Below, piece by piece: positions 32,615-43,865 of a DNA stretch of 64,000 nt. The stretch's first letter is position 1. Every line of letters begins with the position of its first letter. The stretch lies in assembly GCA_037951105.1 (NCBI GenBank), contig JBAMJV010008045.1, forward strand, positions 1-64,000, in the 5' to 3' direction. The notes under the pieces were generated by a model. It saw nothing but the letters and a program-made list of their open reading frames with translations. It did no database searches and was not told the origin of the DNA. Origin of the DNA: Echinarachnius parma (lineage: Eukaryota > Echinodermata > Echinoidea > Clypeasteroida > Echinarachniidae). A program made the translations under genes and the position numbers.

Positions 32615-33450
32615 AATTGTCAAAGAGGCCCCGAAAGTGATAGATTTGTTCATCTAAGGTATTTGTTTGAAAAGCCATGCAAACATGTAAGTAAATTAAG
32701 AAATAGTCTACAATAGGTGCGATCGTAATAATCTTGCATTTTTGTTACTTTTCAGAACTTTTAATAGGTAGTTGGCGCGGCAGCTATAGCCCGCGAGAGC
32801 ATAACCTGTCTTGCCGCGCGGGGCCCCCCGAAACTCCGGCAGACCTGCACACACTCGCTAGGTCCTTCCCAGTCGGCCCTCGTTAATTTAACCTTTGAGT
32901 TCTAAATCCGCCTCATACGTGGATCCTTATGGAAAACGGTGCAGGCTAATACTTTCCTTAGATGTGTTGCTGCATCTTGCTAAAATTCATTCCTGAGGCA
33001 ATTTCAGTTAATCCTCAATTTTCAAGCAAATACGAGTTTGTATAGCAAGTCAAAGTGTTTGCATTGAACCACGTTGTAAACAATTTTCGCTCTTCCGTGT
33101 TATTGCCTGCAGGTGACGTCATGACTCATGAGCTCATCGCTCCGCTAAAATTACTTTTTTAGGAGTATGGAACGCCGACGCGAAAAAGAACCAAAAATGT
33201 GCATGAAATTTTCCTTTTTTGCCCAACTTAAGGATTAAAAAAAAAAAAGAATGTGGTATATCAATAAAGGCACATATTCAAAGCTATAAAGCTGAATCAA
33301 AGCCGGGATTGCGCCCCTCCTTTAAGCCCGAGTTTCCTATCTAGGTAAGCACCAGAATGCACAATTTCAAGTCCAAAAATGCAAAATCTCTCACACCCTC
33401 CCCCCGCTCAGTCACTTCGCTCCCACGACCATCTTAACATCTACCCCCCA

Positions 33451-34131
33451 GAAATCACATTTTCATGAAATTCACTGATGCACATAACACAATGTATCCA
33501 ACATTCATACCCATCATCCAAGATTCATTAACTCAAAGTTTATTAAATAAACGATCGAATGCCCAAGGCATTGCATTAAGTGTCCATTGGCATGGGCACT
33601 TGTGCTACTTGATCCCATCATACATGTAAAGCATAGCATTGGGCACAAGTAGCACAAGTAGCACAAGTGCCCAGTGCACACTCAATGCATTGCGCTGGGC
33701 ACGCGATCGTTTTTTTCAATGCATTGTCGCTCAATGTATCTTAACATATAAGACCAGACAGATTTGCGCACACCCGACTTGGTAGAAGACTAAAAGAATC
33801 AATGGTATACTGTTACTTTTTTTTTGTTTATAGTCATGCGTATAAAATCGTGTGGAGATTATTGGTACAGAAATCACATTTTCATGAAATTCACTGATGC
33901 ACATAACACAATGTATCCAACATTCATACCCATCATCCAAGATTCTTTAACTCAAAGTTTATTAAAGAAACGATCGAATGCCCAAGGCATTGCATTAAGT
34001 GTGCATTGGCATGGGCACTTTTGCTACTTGATCCCATCATACATGTAAAGCATAGCATTGGGCACTTGTGCTACTTGATCGCATCATACATGTTATGCAT
34101 AGCATTGGGCACGTGTTTCCACATTAAGGAA
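33451..34131. repeat. R1 repeat fragment inside hAT element
   Basis: These 681 bp match 47901-48580 end to end ('gaaatcacattttcatgaaatt' to 'gtgtttccacattaagga'), including the internal partial duplication. They are bracketed by a direct repeat of about 55 bp of hAT sequence (33393-33450 and 34134-34190, 'caccctccccccgctcagtc'). Confidence 0.85.
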
Positions 34132-34182
34132 AAACACCCTCCCCCCGCTCAGTCACTTCGCTCCCACGACCATCTTAACATC

Positions 34183-34305
34183 TACCCCCCCCCCCCCCCC
34201 CCCCCACTGAGAGGATTTTCAAGCAATTTTCTTGGTCTCGAAAAATTGGTATTGGTCCGATGAACGGCAAATCATCCCCCCACCCCCCCCCCCCCCCCCC
34301 CCCCC
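34183..34305. repeat. Poly-C tracts at hAT right end
   Basis: Two C runs of about 20 bases, at 34183-34205 and 34287-34305, separated by 80 bp. They mirror the poly-G tract at the left end of the same element. Confidence 0.95.
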
Positions 34306-34602
34306 AGGTGTAAGAACCTGTCTACGCCACTGGTCCTCTTAATACGGGACTGAAACTGAATATTTGTTTGCACGCTAATTGTACTTAAAATTATACATAT
34401 GATACGGTACTTACCACGGAATCATTCTCCAATATGTGACCCAACTATCGGTTGTATTAAAATTGTGGTTTTTCCCTCCATTCCGCTAAAAATCAGTGAT
34501 TTATGCGCCTCCTCGACTTCTCTCCGTGTGTTAGCGCGACTCCGAACAGATTTTGAACGAAAGATGATCGCGATGCATGGCCGCCGATGCGAACGGCGAA
34601 AG

Positions 34603-35950
34603 CTGCCCTCCCAAGGAAAAACGCAGTATCTGACATTTTTGTTGATTTTCACTTTTTTGCAGAAAAATACTCAATAAACAATGCTCTTTCATGTGATACA
34701 TTCAGTTTTCTGAACAAAATTTGGGAACACCATTTTTTCCCAACCCTCAAACGCAGTATCTACAGTCAACCTCCACTTTCCCCAAGGAAAAAAGCAGTAT
34801 CTACACAGCTAGTCTCGCCACAAGACAAATCAATTATTTATAAGCAGACAATATGAATAATGCGCATTTATAATAATTATATCTTGTATGAACAAATTTC
34901 ATTACTTATATGAATTGCGAAGCACAAAATATTGAAGCAAATTTAACATATAAGTGCATTTTGCAATACGACCAACATTCTTCTATAAAGCGCAGAGTTT
35001 GTGACAAAGGCTATTCAAGTATGCATGAAAGTGCGTGTACCTCTGCCACATTCACACAATGCACAGACTGACTGCGCACGGCATATGATGCTGTGCAGTG
35101 TGTTAATGGTATGTGATTTTAACATGCAATTGAGTCATGTATGTACAGTAATCCAGTCCTAATCTTCTACTAAATTAAGCTCTTCAGTGCCAGCATGGAT
35201 TAGTAAGAATTGTTTTATCCATAACATAAGGCATAATTCATCACCCTCCAAATATCTATGTAGATACTGCGTTTTTCCTTGGGGAAATCGATCACGCACC
35301 GTGTTGGGAGCATGTAACATGCATTATTCCATATTTAAAGTAACTTAAGACTTGATAAGAGAGGGGCGCTCTTTATCATTTCAAAGTTTTGTTTTAACTC
35401 TAACTTATACACTTTTATAACAAATGTATAAACAATCATTTTTGCGTGGTTAATGAATACAATTCATGCTTCGTATTTTCTTTCATTGCGGAAATATGGG
35501 CCAATAAGTCCCTTTTTAAAGAAAAGTGTGACTCGCCTAGAGAGGGCGCTTTTTAATTAATCAAACTTTTTTCCCTTTAAAGTATGTTAATAGTACATAC
35601 AGAATATATCCGAAACATTTTCGATTGTTTTATCCATAACGTAAGGCATAATTTAACACCCTCCGAATTTCTATGTAGATACTGCTTTTTTCCTTGGGGA
35701 AATCGGTCACGAACCATGGATTTTCCCAAAGTATCTACATTTTCATGAAAATCTCAAAATTAAATGGAAAATTCAATTGTTTATGTATGAAGAAAAATAG
35801 ACACCTATATAGCCTTTAATCACACACTTAAGATATCTTCACAAGTTTATTATTTCCGAGCGGCTGTGGCAAAAACACAAAAGGGTCAATATCTCAGTTT
35901 CTAGAAAACGCTGAATCGTGTAGATACTGCCTTTTTCCTTGGGACGGCAG
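34603..35950. mobile_element. CTGCC element with 4-bp TSD AAAG (1348 bp)
   Basis: AAAG at 34599-34602 and 35951-35954 flank the ends CTGCCCTCCCAAGGAAAAA and, inverted, CTGCCGTCCCAAGGAAAAA. The interior to about 35275 and the last 90 bp match the 771-bp copy at 16749-17519. About 570 bp (35280-35860) are extra and carry more copies of the subterminal 'agatactg(c)(g/t)tttttccttgggga' phrase. It is a longer, probably less deleted, family member; still no transposase. Confidence 0.9.
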
Positions 35951-36609
35951 AAAGGCGCTTGCGATACACATTGTACATGCGCGGTAAGCATAGGAGGACC
36001 TAGAACGCTAGCGCTTCGCGCTAGCATTCTCTAAAAGTGATGTCCGGACGTCAATCACTTTATATTATATTTTGAAAGCAAATTTCACAACAATGAGAGC
36101 ATTTGAATGGGAATTATTATTATTTCCCATGTTTCTTTTAATGATCTTTCACATGGAATTGAAATCAACCAAATCAGTTACAATTAATTTGGGGGGGGGG
36201 GGGGGCACTTCGGAAAATACCAATACTCAACGCTCCCTTTAAGAAAACGAAACACCTACCGGCGTCGGCGACTCAGTAGTACTTGGGACTGCCATCAAGC
36301 CATTCGTATCTCTTGGTGGATATATTCCACCCATAGAGGCGATGGATCTTCCCCTCCTCCAACGAAAAGTACGATTAGAGCTTCCCCTATCTAGAATGCG
36401 CACTTTCGCGTAAAATGGGCAAAGCGATGCATGCGAGGTAAATTGTCAAATTGTCAATCTACAAATGGCCTAGCTCACATATATCTTGTGAATTACAATG
36501 AGATGCATATAAAAGGAATTTAAACACGAAAGCAAATCTGTTGTACCCGATTAAAATGCATCCAAATGTCTTGGACATTACATACCAAAGCATGCCAACT
36601 TGCAATGCC

Positions 36610-36665
36610 AGACTCAAAGAATCAATGCTGTATTCAATTTCTTTTTATCATCGATTCTTTTAGTC
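36610..36665. repeat. GACTAAAAGAACC-type hairpin in unit A
   Basis: GACTCAAAGAATCAATG pairs with CATCGATTCTTTTAGTC across 22 bases. The A' copy is at 49177-49232. Confidence 0.75.
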
Positions 36666-36921
36666 CAACAAAATACAGTCCAACCTGAGTATAGAGACCA
36701 TTAATGGAGCCCAAAAAGTAAAACTGAAACTGGTGACCTCTATAATCCGGTTCCGTGATTACTCATGGTGGCCATTATAGTCATGTTGTCTGATGACAGA
36801 TATGACTGTGCACACAATCTACACAATGAATAAAAAATCAACAAACAAACATGAAACGCATTGTATATGAAGTTTTTGTTTCTTTTTTATTAATTTGTAA
36901 ATTTTCATTATTTTCATAATA

Positions 36922-37090
36922 CGCGCCCATCGGGATCTCTTACATACATAGTGGGCACATGTCAGTATTTACTCATACGTGCCCATCGGGATCTTTTACA
37001 TACATAGTGGGCACATGGCAGTATTTACTCCTACGTGCCCATCGGGATCTCTTACATACATAGTGGGCACATGTCAGTATTTACTAACAC
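36922..37090. repeat. 57-bp tandem repeat, three units (unit A)
   Basis: The unit '(g)cccatcgggatctcttacatacatagtgggcaca...cagtatttactc' occurs three times in a row. The A' copy is at about 49484-49650. Confidence 0.9.
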
Positions 37091-37174
37091 GCACCAACAT
37101 GTGTCTAAGCTGATCTCTTACAAACATTTTTGCCACAAGCCATTTAGTTTCGAATATCTTACAGTTTGAATTTT

Positions 37175-37400
37175 ACATGTAAAGTCCACACCAATTTATT
37201 GTATTCGCATTAGAAACTAGAGAGAAATACCAGTTATATACATTGATCTTCAGAATTAACTTTGGGGCAGTGGCATTTGTATACATGTAGTGCCCACACC
37301 AATTTATTGTATTCGCATTGGAGCTATCGAGAAATACCAATTATATACATTGTTCTCCAGAATAAACTTTGGTGCAGAGCCATTTGTATGGAAAACGTCA
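37175..37400. repeat. Two-copy tandem repeat of about 115 bp (unit A)
   Basis: 'cacaccaatttattgtattcgcatt' followed by '...gagaaatacca(g/a)ttatatacattg' recurs after about 110 bp. The same pair lies at about 49745-49960 in A'. Confidence 0.8.
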
Positions 37401-37899
37401 TTGTTAGCATGGTAGCTCATGCTTGAATGCAACACACCAACATTTGTGTTAAATTAAAACACGCTATGACCCCAAATGTAGTCCTAATCATGGCAAGTCG
37501 AACTCGGTGCACTTCAACAATGTAATAATCTTACAATAAACACATAACCAATTGGTAGATAACATTCCCACAGCCTGACTTACTAAATTAGTCTTAGCTT
37601 TATTATATTTGGATTTGGCAATATGTGTTGAAACGAGAGCCCAAGGCAACCATGTAATGAGCAATGAGATTATCTCCTTGTCCTATTTCAAAAGCTCACT
37701 GTACCTGTAATGCATTGTTAAAGGCACTTGTGTTTACATTAAGGTGAATAGTGTATAAATTGCACTGAAGAGTGCCCACATTGGATACTATTGATCAATT
37801 AGCTTTCTTTGGCTATTCCAAAGAATGGAAGTCTAGGGGTAAATTGTCTGAGAAAACGTATTTCTGTTCACTCAGCCGGTGTATTACGGAGTTTTTGCA

Positions 37900-38190
37900 A
37901 ACCTGAGGACGACGAGTAGTGGGGTGGTTAAGGGGGCCATGACTGCATTATGGGGTACGATTGTTTTACTTGGCATACATACTCCTTGGATCAAAAGAAG
38001 AAAATTCGTCAAAAGAGACACTCTGTATCTATGCAAATTAGGCCTAATTTTGATAATTGATACAGAGTGTCTCTTTGGATAGATTTTCTTCTTTTGATCC
38101 AACGAGTTTGTATGCCAAGTAAAACAATTGTACCCCAAACTGCAGTGAACACCCATATTTGTGGCCCCTACTAGAAGAAATGACGTCATT
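37900..38190. repeat. Long hairpin of about 290 bp (unit A)
   Basis: Inner arms 'gattgttttacttggcatac...gacactctgtatc' (37957-38033) pair with 38060-38140. Weaker pairing extends outward ('tagtggggtggttaagggggcc' against the complement of 38160-38185). The apparent ORFs on both strands at 37879-38189 are readings of this hairpin. The A' copy is at about 50462-50752. Confidence 0.85.
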
Positions 38191-38324
38191 TAGGCGAGAA
38201 ATTACGTCACTTACGTTCTCTCTCGTAGTCTGGCCAATCGGAGCACTAGTTCATGCCCGATTTCAGGTTCGTCGGAAAATCCAGTGCACCGTCTTCAGAA
38301 TTACGTAATCAGAGAAGTATCAAC

Positions 38325-38356
<32 letters not shown>

Positions 38357-38860
38357 TTTATACGTGTGTATGTGTATGTGTGGTGGATTATGTAACTGGT
38401 ATATGCGTGTGTGTTTTTGAATGTGTGCGTGTGTTTGTGTTTGTTTGAGTGCTCGCGTGGATGAGTGTGCGTGCGTGTGTTTGTGTGTGTGTGGATGTGC
38501 GTGTGTGGTTGTTTGTGTGCATTTGTGAGTGTGCATTCATGTGTTTGTGTTTGTGTGGGTGTGTGTTGTGTATCTGTATGCGTATGTGTGGGAGTTTTAT
38601 TAATGTTGTGTTTGTGTGTATACGCGTGTGTAAGGGTTTGTGTTTGTGTGTGCGCATGTGTGGGGTGTTTGTGTGCATTTGTGTTTGTTTGAGTGCGAGT
38701 GCGTGCGTGCGTGCGGGAGTGGATGTTTGTGCGTGTGGGTATGCGTGTGTGTGTGTGTGATTGAATGCGTGTATGTGTGTGTGTGTCTGTGTTGAAGTTT
38801 GAGTATTTAAGTTTTCGGTGCGCATGTGTATGTGTGTATGTGAGTGTTTGACATGAGTGT
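38325..38860. repeat. GT-rich microsatellite tract (unit A)
   Basis: About 535 bp of imperfect (GT)n with 'gtgcgtg' and 'gtttg' variants. The long Thr-His or Cys-Val frames on the two strands are artefacts. The A' tract at 50885-51510 has an extra 75-bp segment. Confidence 0.95.
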
Positions 38861-39004
38861 TGACTAAAAGCGAAAGGCAACGAACAGGTAGTGAACAGGA
38901 CGGGTTGACTAGATCCAATAGACCGCTTATTTGATGCATGCAAATAATATGCGTATAACGTACATACTCCCCGTTGACAAGATTAAGCTTAACAATAGTA
39001 ACTA

Positions 39005-42000
39005 CCCAGCTAGCCACCTGACGTCGTGCCATCGTTGGGCCGATGTCATTTTCGTTGTAAGGGGACGTTGGGCCAACATGCGACATGCGACGTCACCGAG
39101 ACGTTAAAATGTCCGCCAGCCCAACATCAGCTCGGCGTCTTTTTTTAATGCTGGCCCAACGTCATTTAGCGATTTCGGCCCAACATCAATTATTGACAAT
39201 GGCCCAATGTCAGTTCTAACGTAGGCCCAACATCGATTCCTGACGTTTTGACGTCGGCCCGACGTTAAAATGTCCGCCAGCCTAACATTGTCCCAACATC
39301 ATTTTGTGATGTCGGGCAAATGTCGATTTCCGACAATGGCCCAACACCAAATCCTGACATAGGACAGATATCAAATTCTGATGTGGGCTCGACGTTAAAA
39401 TGTCCGCCAGCCCAACATCGTCACTACGTCATTTTGTGATATTGGCATAACGTCAATTTCCAACAATGGCCCAACATCAACTCATGACATTGGACCAACA
39501 TAACATTATGATGTCGGCTCGAGGTTAAAATGTCCGCTAGCCCAACATTGTCACGACATCATTCTGTGATGTTGGTCCAACGTCAATTTCTGCCAATGGC
39601 CCAATATCAAATCCTGACGTTGGGCCAACATCAAATTCTGACGTTGGCCCGACATTAAAATGTCCGCCAGCCCGACATTAGCCCAACGTTATTTTTTATT
39701 GTTGGCCCAACATCAAATCTTGACGTTGGCCCAACATCAAATCTTGACGTTCGCCCGACGTTTGAATGTCCGCTAACCCAACATTGGCCCAACGTCATTT
39801 TCTGATGCTGGACCAACATCAAAATTTGACAATGGCCCAATGTCAAATGGCCAACGTAGGACCAACATCAAAAACGTAAAAAGAAATTAGAAAACATGCA
39901 TAGATTCCACGTCCGATCCATGCATTTTGTTTAACCTTTACACACATTCATTCATAAATCATAATTCTATAAATATCCTATTCCTATACCTATTGCCTAC
40001 TCCTAAACCTATCATCCTATCGTCCTACAAACATAGTTTGCAATCGGTATACTATATATACACCTCTTCTTAGCATGTATGTTTTGTAATAGTTAGTATT
40101 TGAAGAGCGTTGAATTTGAAATAATCCACCTTCAAATCATATTCATAACACTATTTAAGGTGTTATTTATATTCTTATATATCCTTCTAAATTATATACA
40201 GCAGCAAGGACATGACAAAAGTATATTTTGTAATATAAATAATTCCAAAAATCGAAAATTTTCATTTCACTTACGATCGCTTATAATCGATCATGAATTT
40301 TCCGATAGCAATACTTTTTTTTTTTTAACTTTTGAATTACTAATGTTTGTAATCGATTAAACGAAATTCAATTCAGTATAGATTCTCAAAGCAAGTTAAC
40401 AAAAATATAAGTACCCAGCTAGCTAACTGACGTCGGGCCGGACGTCGGCAGGTCTTCGGCAAGATCCCGGTCGGCAAACAGACGTCGCGCCAACATTACG
40501 CCAACGTCGAATTTAAGTTGGAGGTTTTGGAAATGAAATAAGTCGGAAAATGGTTGTAGTTGAATATCGTGCCGATGTCATTAAGTTGACGAAAAAAATA
40601 CGTCTCAAATAAAACGTCGCGCTAAAATCGCACCAATGCCGAAACTGGTACCAATTTAAGAGCTTGATACAGGGTTGTAATATTAATGTTGGGCCGATGT
40701 CAATAAACCAACATGAATATGACATCTCAAATATGACGTTGGGCCAATGTTGTACCGATGTCGGAATATATCATTTTAAGAGGTCGGTAAATGGTTGAAT
40801 GTGGAATTGATGTCGGACGGATGTTATTAATTGGACATCAATATGACATCACAAATATGACGTCAAGCCGATATCGCGCCGATGTCAGAATTGGCAGCAA
40901 TGACACGAGTCGGCAAATAGTCATGAAATCGATGTTCAGCCGATGTCAATATTCTGCCATGAATATGTCATCTCCAATATGACATCGGGATAATTTCGCG
41001 CCGATGTTGGAACTGGTAGCAATTAAAGAGGTCGGTAAATGGTTGTAACATTGATGTCGGACCAATGAGTTTTATTGGACATCCATATGACATCTCAATT
41101 ATGACGCCAAAGCGATATCCTGCCGATGTCATAAATGGCACCAATGAAACTAATCATTAAATAGTCATTAAATGGATGTTGTGCCGTTGTCAATAATTCG
41201 ACATGAATATGACATCTCAAATATAAAATCGGCCTTCTATCGCCCCGATGTTGGAACTGGTAGTAATTTAAGAGGTCAGTAAAATGCTGTGAAATTGATG
41301 TCGGGTCACAGTTATTAATTAGACATAAATATGACATCCAAAATATGACTTTGGGCCTATACCGCACAGATGTCGGAACTTTACGAAATTTTAAAGGTGG
41401 GTAAAAGGTTGTGAAATAGATGTCGGGCGGATGTCATTACTCCTACATAAATATGACATCTCTACTATGACGTCAGTCCGATATTGTGATGATGTTGTAT
41501 CTGGTAGCAATTTAAGAGGTAGGTACATGGTTGTGAAATTGATGTCTGCCAATGTTATTAATTGGACCTCAATATGACATCTCTATATGATGACGCCAAA
41601 GCGATATCCTGCCGATGTCAGAACTGACAGCAATTAAACAAGTCGGCAAATGGTCATTAAACTGATGTTGTGCCGATGTCATTAATCCGACATGAATAAG
41701 AGATCTCAAATATGACGTTGGATCAATGTTGTACCGATGTCGGAACTGGCGACCATTTGCCGGCTTGTTTCATTGCTGCCAGTTCTGACATCGGCAGGAT
41801 ATCGCTATGGCGTCATCATTGAGATGTCATATTCATGTCTAATCATTGACTTCGGCACAACATCAATTAAATGACCATTTGCCGAGTTGTTTCATTGCTG
41901 CAAGTTCTTACATCAGCCTGACATATTTATCACATTCATGTCTAATTAATAACATCGGACCGATATCAATTTTACTACCATTTACCGACCTCCTTAATTG

Positions 42001-43556
42001 CTATCTTTTCCGACATCGGCGCGATATTAGCCCGACGTCATATTGGAGATGGCATATTCATGTCCGACTATTGACATCGGCGCAACATCACTTTTATGAT
42101 CATTTGCCGACTTGTTTCATTGCTGTCAGTTCTGACATCGGCAGGATATCGCATTGACGTCATCATTGAGATGTCATATTCATGTCGGATCATTGACATC
42201 GGCTCAACATCAACTTAATGACTATTAACCGACTTGATTCACTGCTGCCCATTCTGACGTCGTAGGATTTCGGTTTGACGTAAAAATTGAGATATCCTAT
42301 TCTTGTCTCATTACTAACATTGTCCCGACATTAATTTCACAACCATGACTGACCACTGACTGAATAATTGATGTTGGGTCGAAATCGCAAAATGACGTTT
42401 GCCCAGCATTAAAAAAACAAAAACGCCGCGCTGATGTTGGGCTGGCGGACATTTTTACGTCGCGGCGACGTCGGATTTTTAATGTAGGCCCAACGTCTTC
42501 TTAAAACGACTTTTTACATTGGCCCAATGTTGGCACAACGTCAGGTGGCTAGCTGGGTAGCAACCTCTTAAATTGATACCAGTCCCAACATCGGCGCTAT
42601 ATTAGGTCGACCTCTTATTGGAGATGTCATATTAATGACATTGGGCCATTGTCAAATGTTGATGTTGGTCCAGCATCAAACGTCGGGCGAACGTCAAGAT
42701 TTGATGTTGGGCCAACAGTACAAAATAACGTTGGGCTAATGTCGGGCTGGCGGACATTGTAATGTCGGGCCAACGTCAGGATTTGATATTGGGCCATTGG
42801 CGGAAATTGACATTGGGCCAACATCACAGAATGATGTTGTGACAATGTTGGGCTAGTAGACATTTTAACCTCGCGCCCATATCATAATGTTATGTTGGTC
42901 CAATGTCATGAGTTGATGTTGGGCCATTGTCAGAAATTGACGTATCACAAAATGACGTGGTGACGATGTTGGGCTGGCGAACATTTTAACGTCGAGCCTA
43001 CATCAGAATTTGATATCTGGCCTATGTCAGGATTTGGTGTTGGGCCATTGTCGGAAATTGACATTTGCCCGACATCACAAAATGATGTTGGGCTAGCGGA
43101 CATTTTAACCTCGCGCCCACATCATAATGTTATGTTGGTCCAATGTCATGAGTTGATGTTGGGCCATTGTCAGAAATTGACGTATCACAAAATGACGTGG
43201 TGACGATGTTGGGCTGGCGGACATTTTAACGTCGAGCCCACATCAGAATTTGATATCTGTCCTATGTCAGGATTTGGTGTTGGGCCATTGTCGGAAATTG
43301 ACATTTGCCCGACATCACAAAATGATGTTGGGACAATGTTAGGCTAGCGGACATTTTAACCTCGCGCCCACATCATTATGTTATGTTGGTCCAATGTCAT
43401 GAGTTGATGTTGGGCCATTGTCAGAAATTGACGTATCACAAAATGACGTGGTTACGATGTTGGGCTGGCGGACATTTTAACCTCGAGCCAACCGCGATAA
43501 GCCGACATCCGGCCAACAACTTATGACATCGGCACGACGTCAGGTGGCTAGCTGGG
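39005..43556. mobile_element. TA-flanked giant foldback element built of GTTGGGCC repeats (4552 bp)
   Basis: TA at 39003-39004 and 43557-43558 flank the ends CCCAGCTAGCCACCTGACGT and the complement. Unit A' has the uninterrupted site 'agtaac-TA-ggtccggc' at 51663-51676. Left arm to about 39870 is an array of about 130-bp units containing 'gttaaaatgtccgccagcccaacat' and 'ggcccaacatcaa'. The right arm, about 42600-43500, holds inverted units of about 120 bp ('gttgggctggcggacatttt'). A 500-bp unique AT-rich stretch (39880-40410) and a nested relative (40414-42557) fill the middle. There is no coding region. It resembles no superfamily I can name with confidence; the TA target would fit ISL2EU- or mariner-like enzymes. 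Confidence 0.9.
40414..42557. mobile_element. Nested relative of the TA foldback family (2144 bp)
   Basis: TA at 40412-40413 precedes CCCAGCTAGCTAACTGACGT. The right end is ACGTCAGGTGGCTAGCTGGG followed by TA at 42558-42559. Arms are arrays of about 120-bp units around 'gacat(g/c)aatatgacatctcaaatatgacg' and 'gaactggtagcaatttaagaggtcggtaaatgg' on the left, inverted from about 41740 to 42340 on the right. The unit sequence differs from the outer element although the ends are the same. Confidence 0.85.
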
Positions 43557-43558
43557 TA

Positions 43559-43622
43559 GGTCCGGCAAGCATGCCGGAGCTTGACGGACCTAGTTACTAT
43601 TGTTATGCTTGTCAACGGGGAG
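43559..43622. repeat. Hairpin at the foldback insertion site
   Basis: GGTCCGGCAAGCATGCCGGA and GACGGACC form the central loop of a larger hairpin. Its arms are 38938-39004 and 43590-43650 in A, and 51604-51670 and 51698-51755 in A'. The TA foldback element entered near the tip of this structure. Confidence 0.8.
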
Positions 43623-43653
43623 TATTACGTCATACGCATATTATTTGCTTATA

Positions 43654-43865
43654 CAGGGTGGCCCAGAAATAACGGAACGGGGTACTTTCCATTATAAAGA
43701 AACATACAGACTAGGTTCACTGGATAGATCTTTTTAAAAGAAATTTTATATCAACAACAGTAATTTGGTCAAGTAGTTTTTTGTTTGGTATCTATCCAGT
43801 GAACCTATTATGTACGTTTCTTCACAATGGCAAATACCCCGTTCCGTTATTTCTGGGACACCCTG
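43654..43865. mobile_element. mariner-like MITE in unit A (212 bp)
   Basis: Ends are CAGGGTGGCCCAGAAATAAC and, inverted, CAGGGTGTCCCAGAAATAAC, with TA preserved on the left only. Internal arms 'ggttcactggatag' and 'ctatccagtgaacc' also pair. Confidence 0.9.

Larger units (their letters stand above)
30913..33321. mobile_element. TTAA element inside the hAT element (2409 bp)
   Basis: The hAT tandem unit reads 'cagtcaatg-TTAA-gcccgaatttcctctctagg' at 30660-30690. In the next unit the same sequence is split at TTAA: 'cagtcaatg-TTAA-aggtatgg' at 30909 and 'ctcct-TTAA-gcccgagtttcct' at 33322. This proves insertion with TTAA duplication. Terminal repeats are weak (AGGTATGGTG against AGGAGGGGCG), but 'TGACGTCA(T/C)CTGCAGGCAAT' occurs inverted near both ends (about 31109 and 33104). 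A piggyBac or related superfamily is likely. Confidence 0.9.
29974..34332. mobile_element. Non-autonomous hAT element (4359 bp) with nested insertions
   Basis: GTCCTCTT at 29966-29973 is duplicated at 34333-34340, an 8-bp TSD. Ends are CTGGGGCGTAGACA and, inverted, CAGTGGCGTAGACA. Subterminal regions are dominated by G runs on the left (29990-30011) and C runs on the right (34183-34205, 34287-34305). The interior holds partial tandem units of about 240 bp ('aatatatttaa...cagatacagtcaatgttaagcccg...ccctcccacaccctcccc') starting near 30590 and 30830. No transposase is seen. A 2.4-kb TTAA element and a 681-bp fragment of repeat R1 lie inside it. Confidence 0.9.
29754..36238. mobile_element. Interrupted TTAA MITE (shell of nested stack)
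   Basis: TTAA at 29750-29753 and 36239-36242 flank the ends AGGGATAGTTGAGTATTGG and, inverted, AGGGAGCGTTGAGTATTGG. Removing the hAT element (29974-34332 plus one TSD) and the 4-bp-TSD element (34603-35950 plus one TSD) leaves about 770 bp that follows the intact 758-bp copy at 5463-6220 part by part, including the GCTAGTGCGAAGCGCTAGC hairpin and the 'ccctccattccgc' core. Poly-G at 36191-36205 matches the poly-C of the other copy. Confidence 0.9.

Noticed and set aside
33731..34048. ORF pairs in R1 repeated at 47765-48079, 48252-48488 and 58328-58642
   Set aside because: They recur only because R1 is repeated. Frames are short, open on both strands and contain the hairpin half-site rather than a domain.
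36922..37090. 57-bp direct repeats resembling a CRISPR or iteron array
   Set aside because: Whole units are near-identical with no spacer/repeat division. It is a simple tandem repeat, copied again in unit A'.
37879..38189. Two overlapping ORFs of 67 and 101 codons, duplicated at 50441-50751
   Set aside because: Both strands are open because the segment is a long hairpin. Conservation between copies reflects the tandem duplication, not selection.
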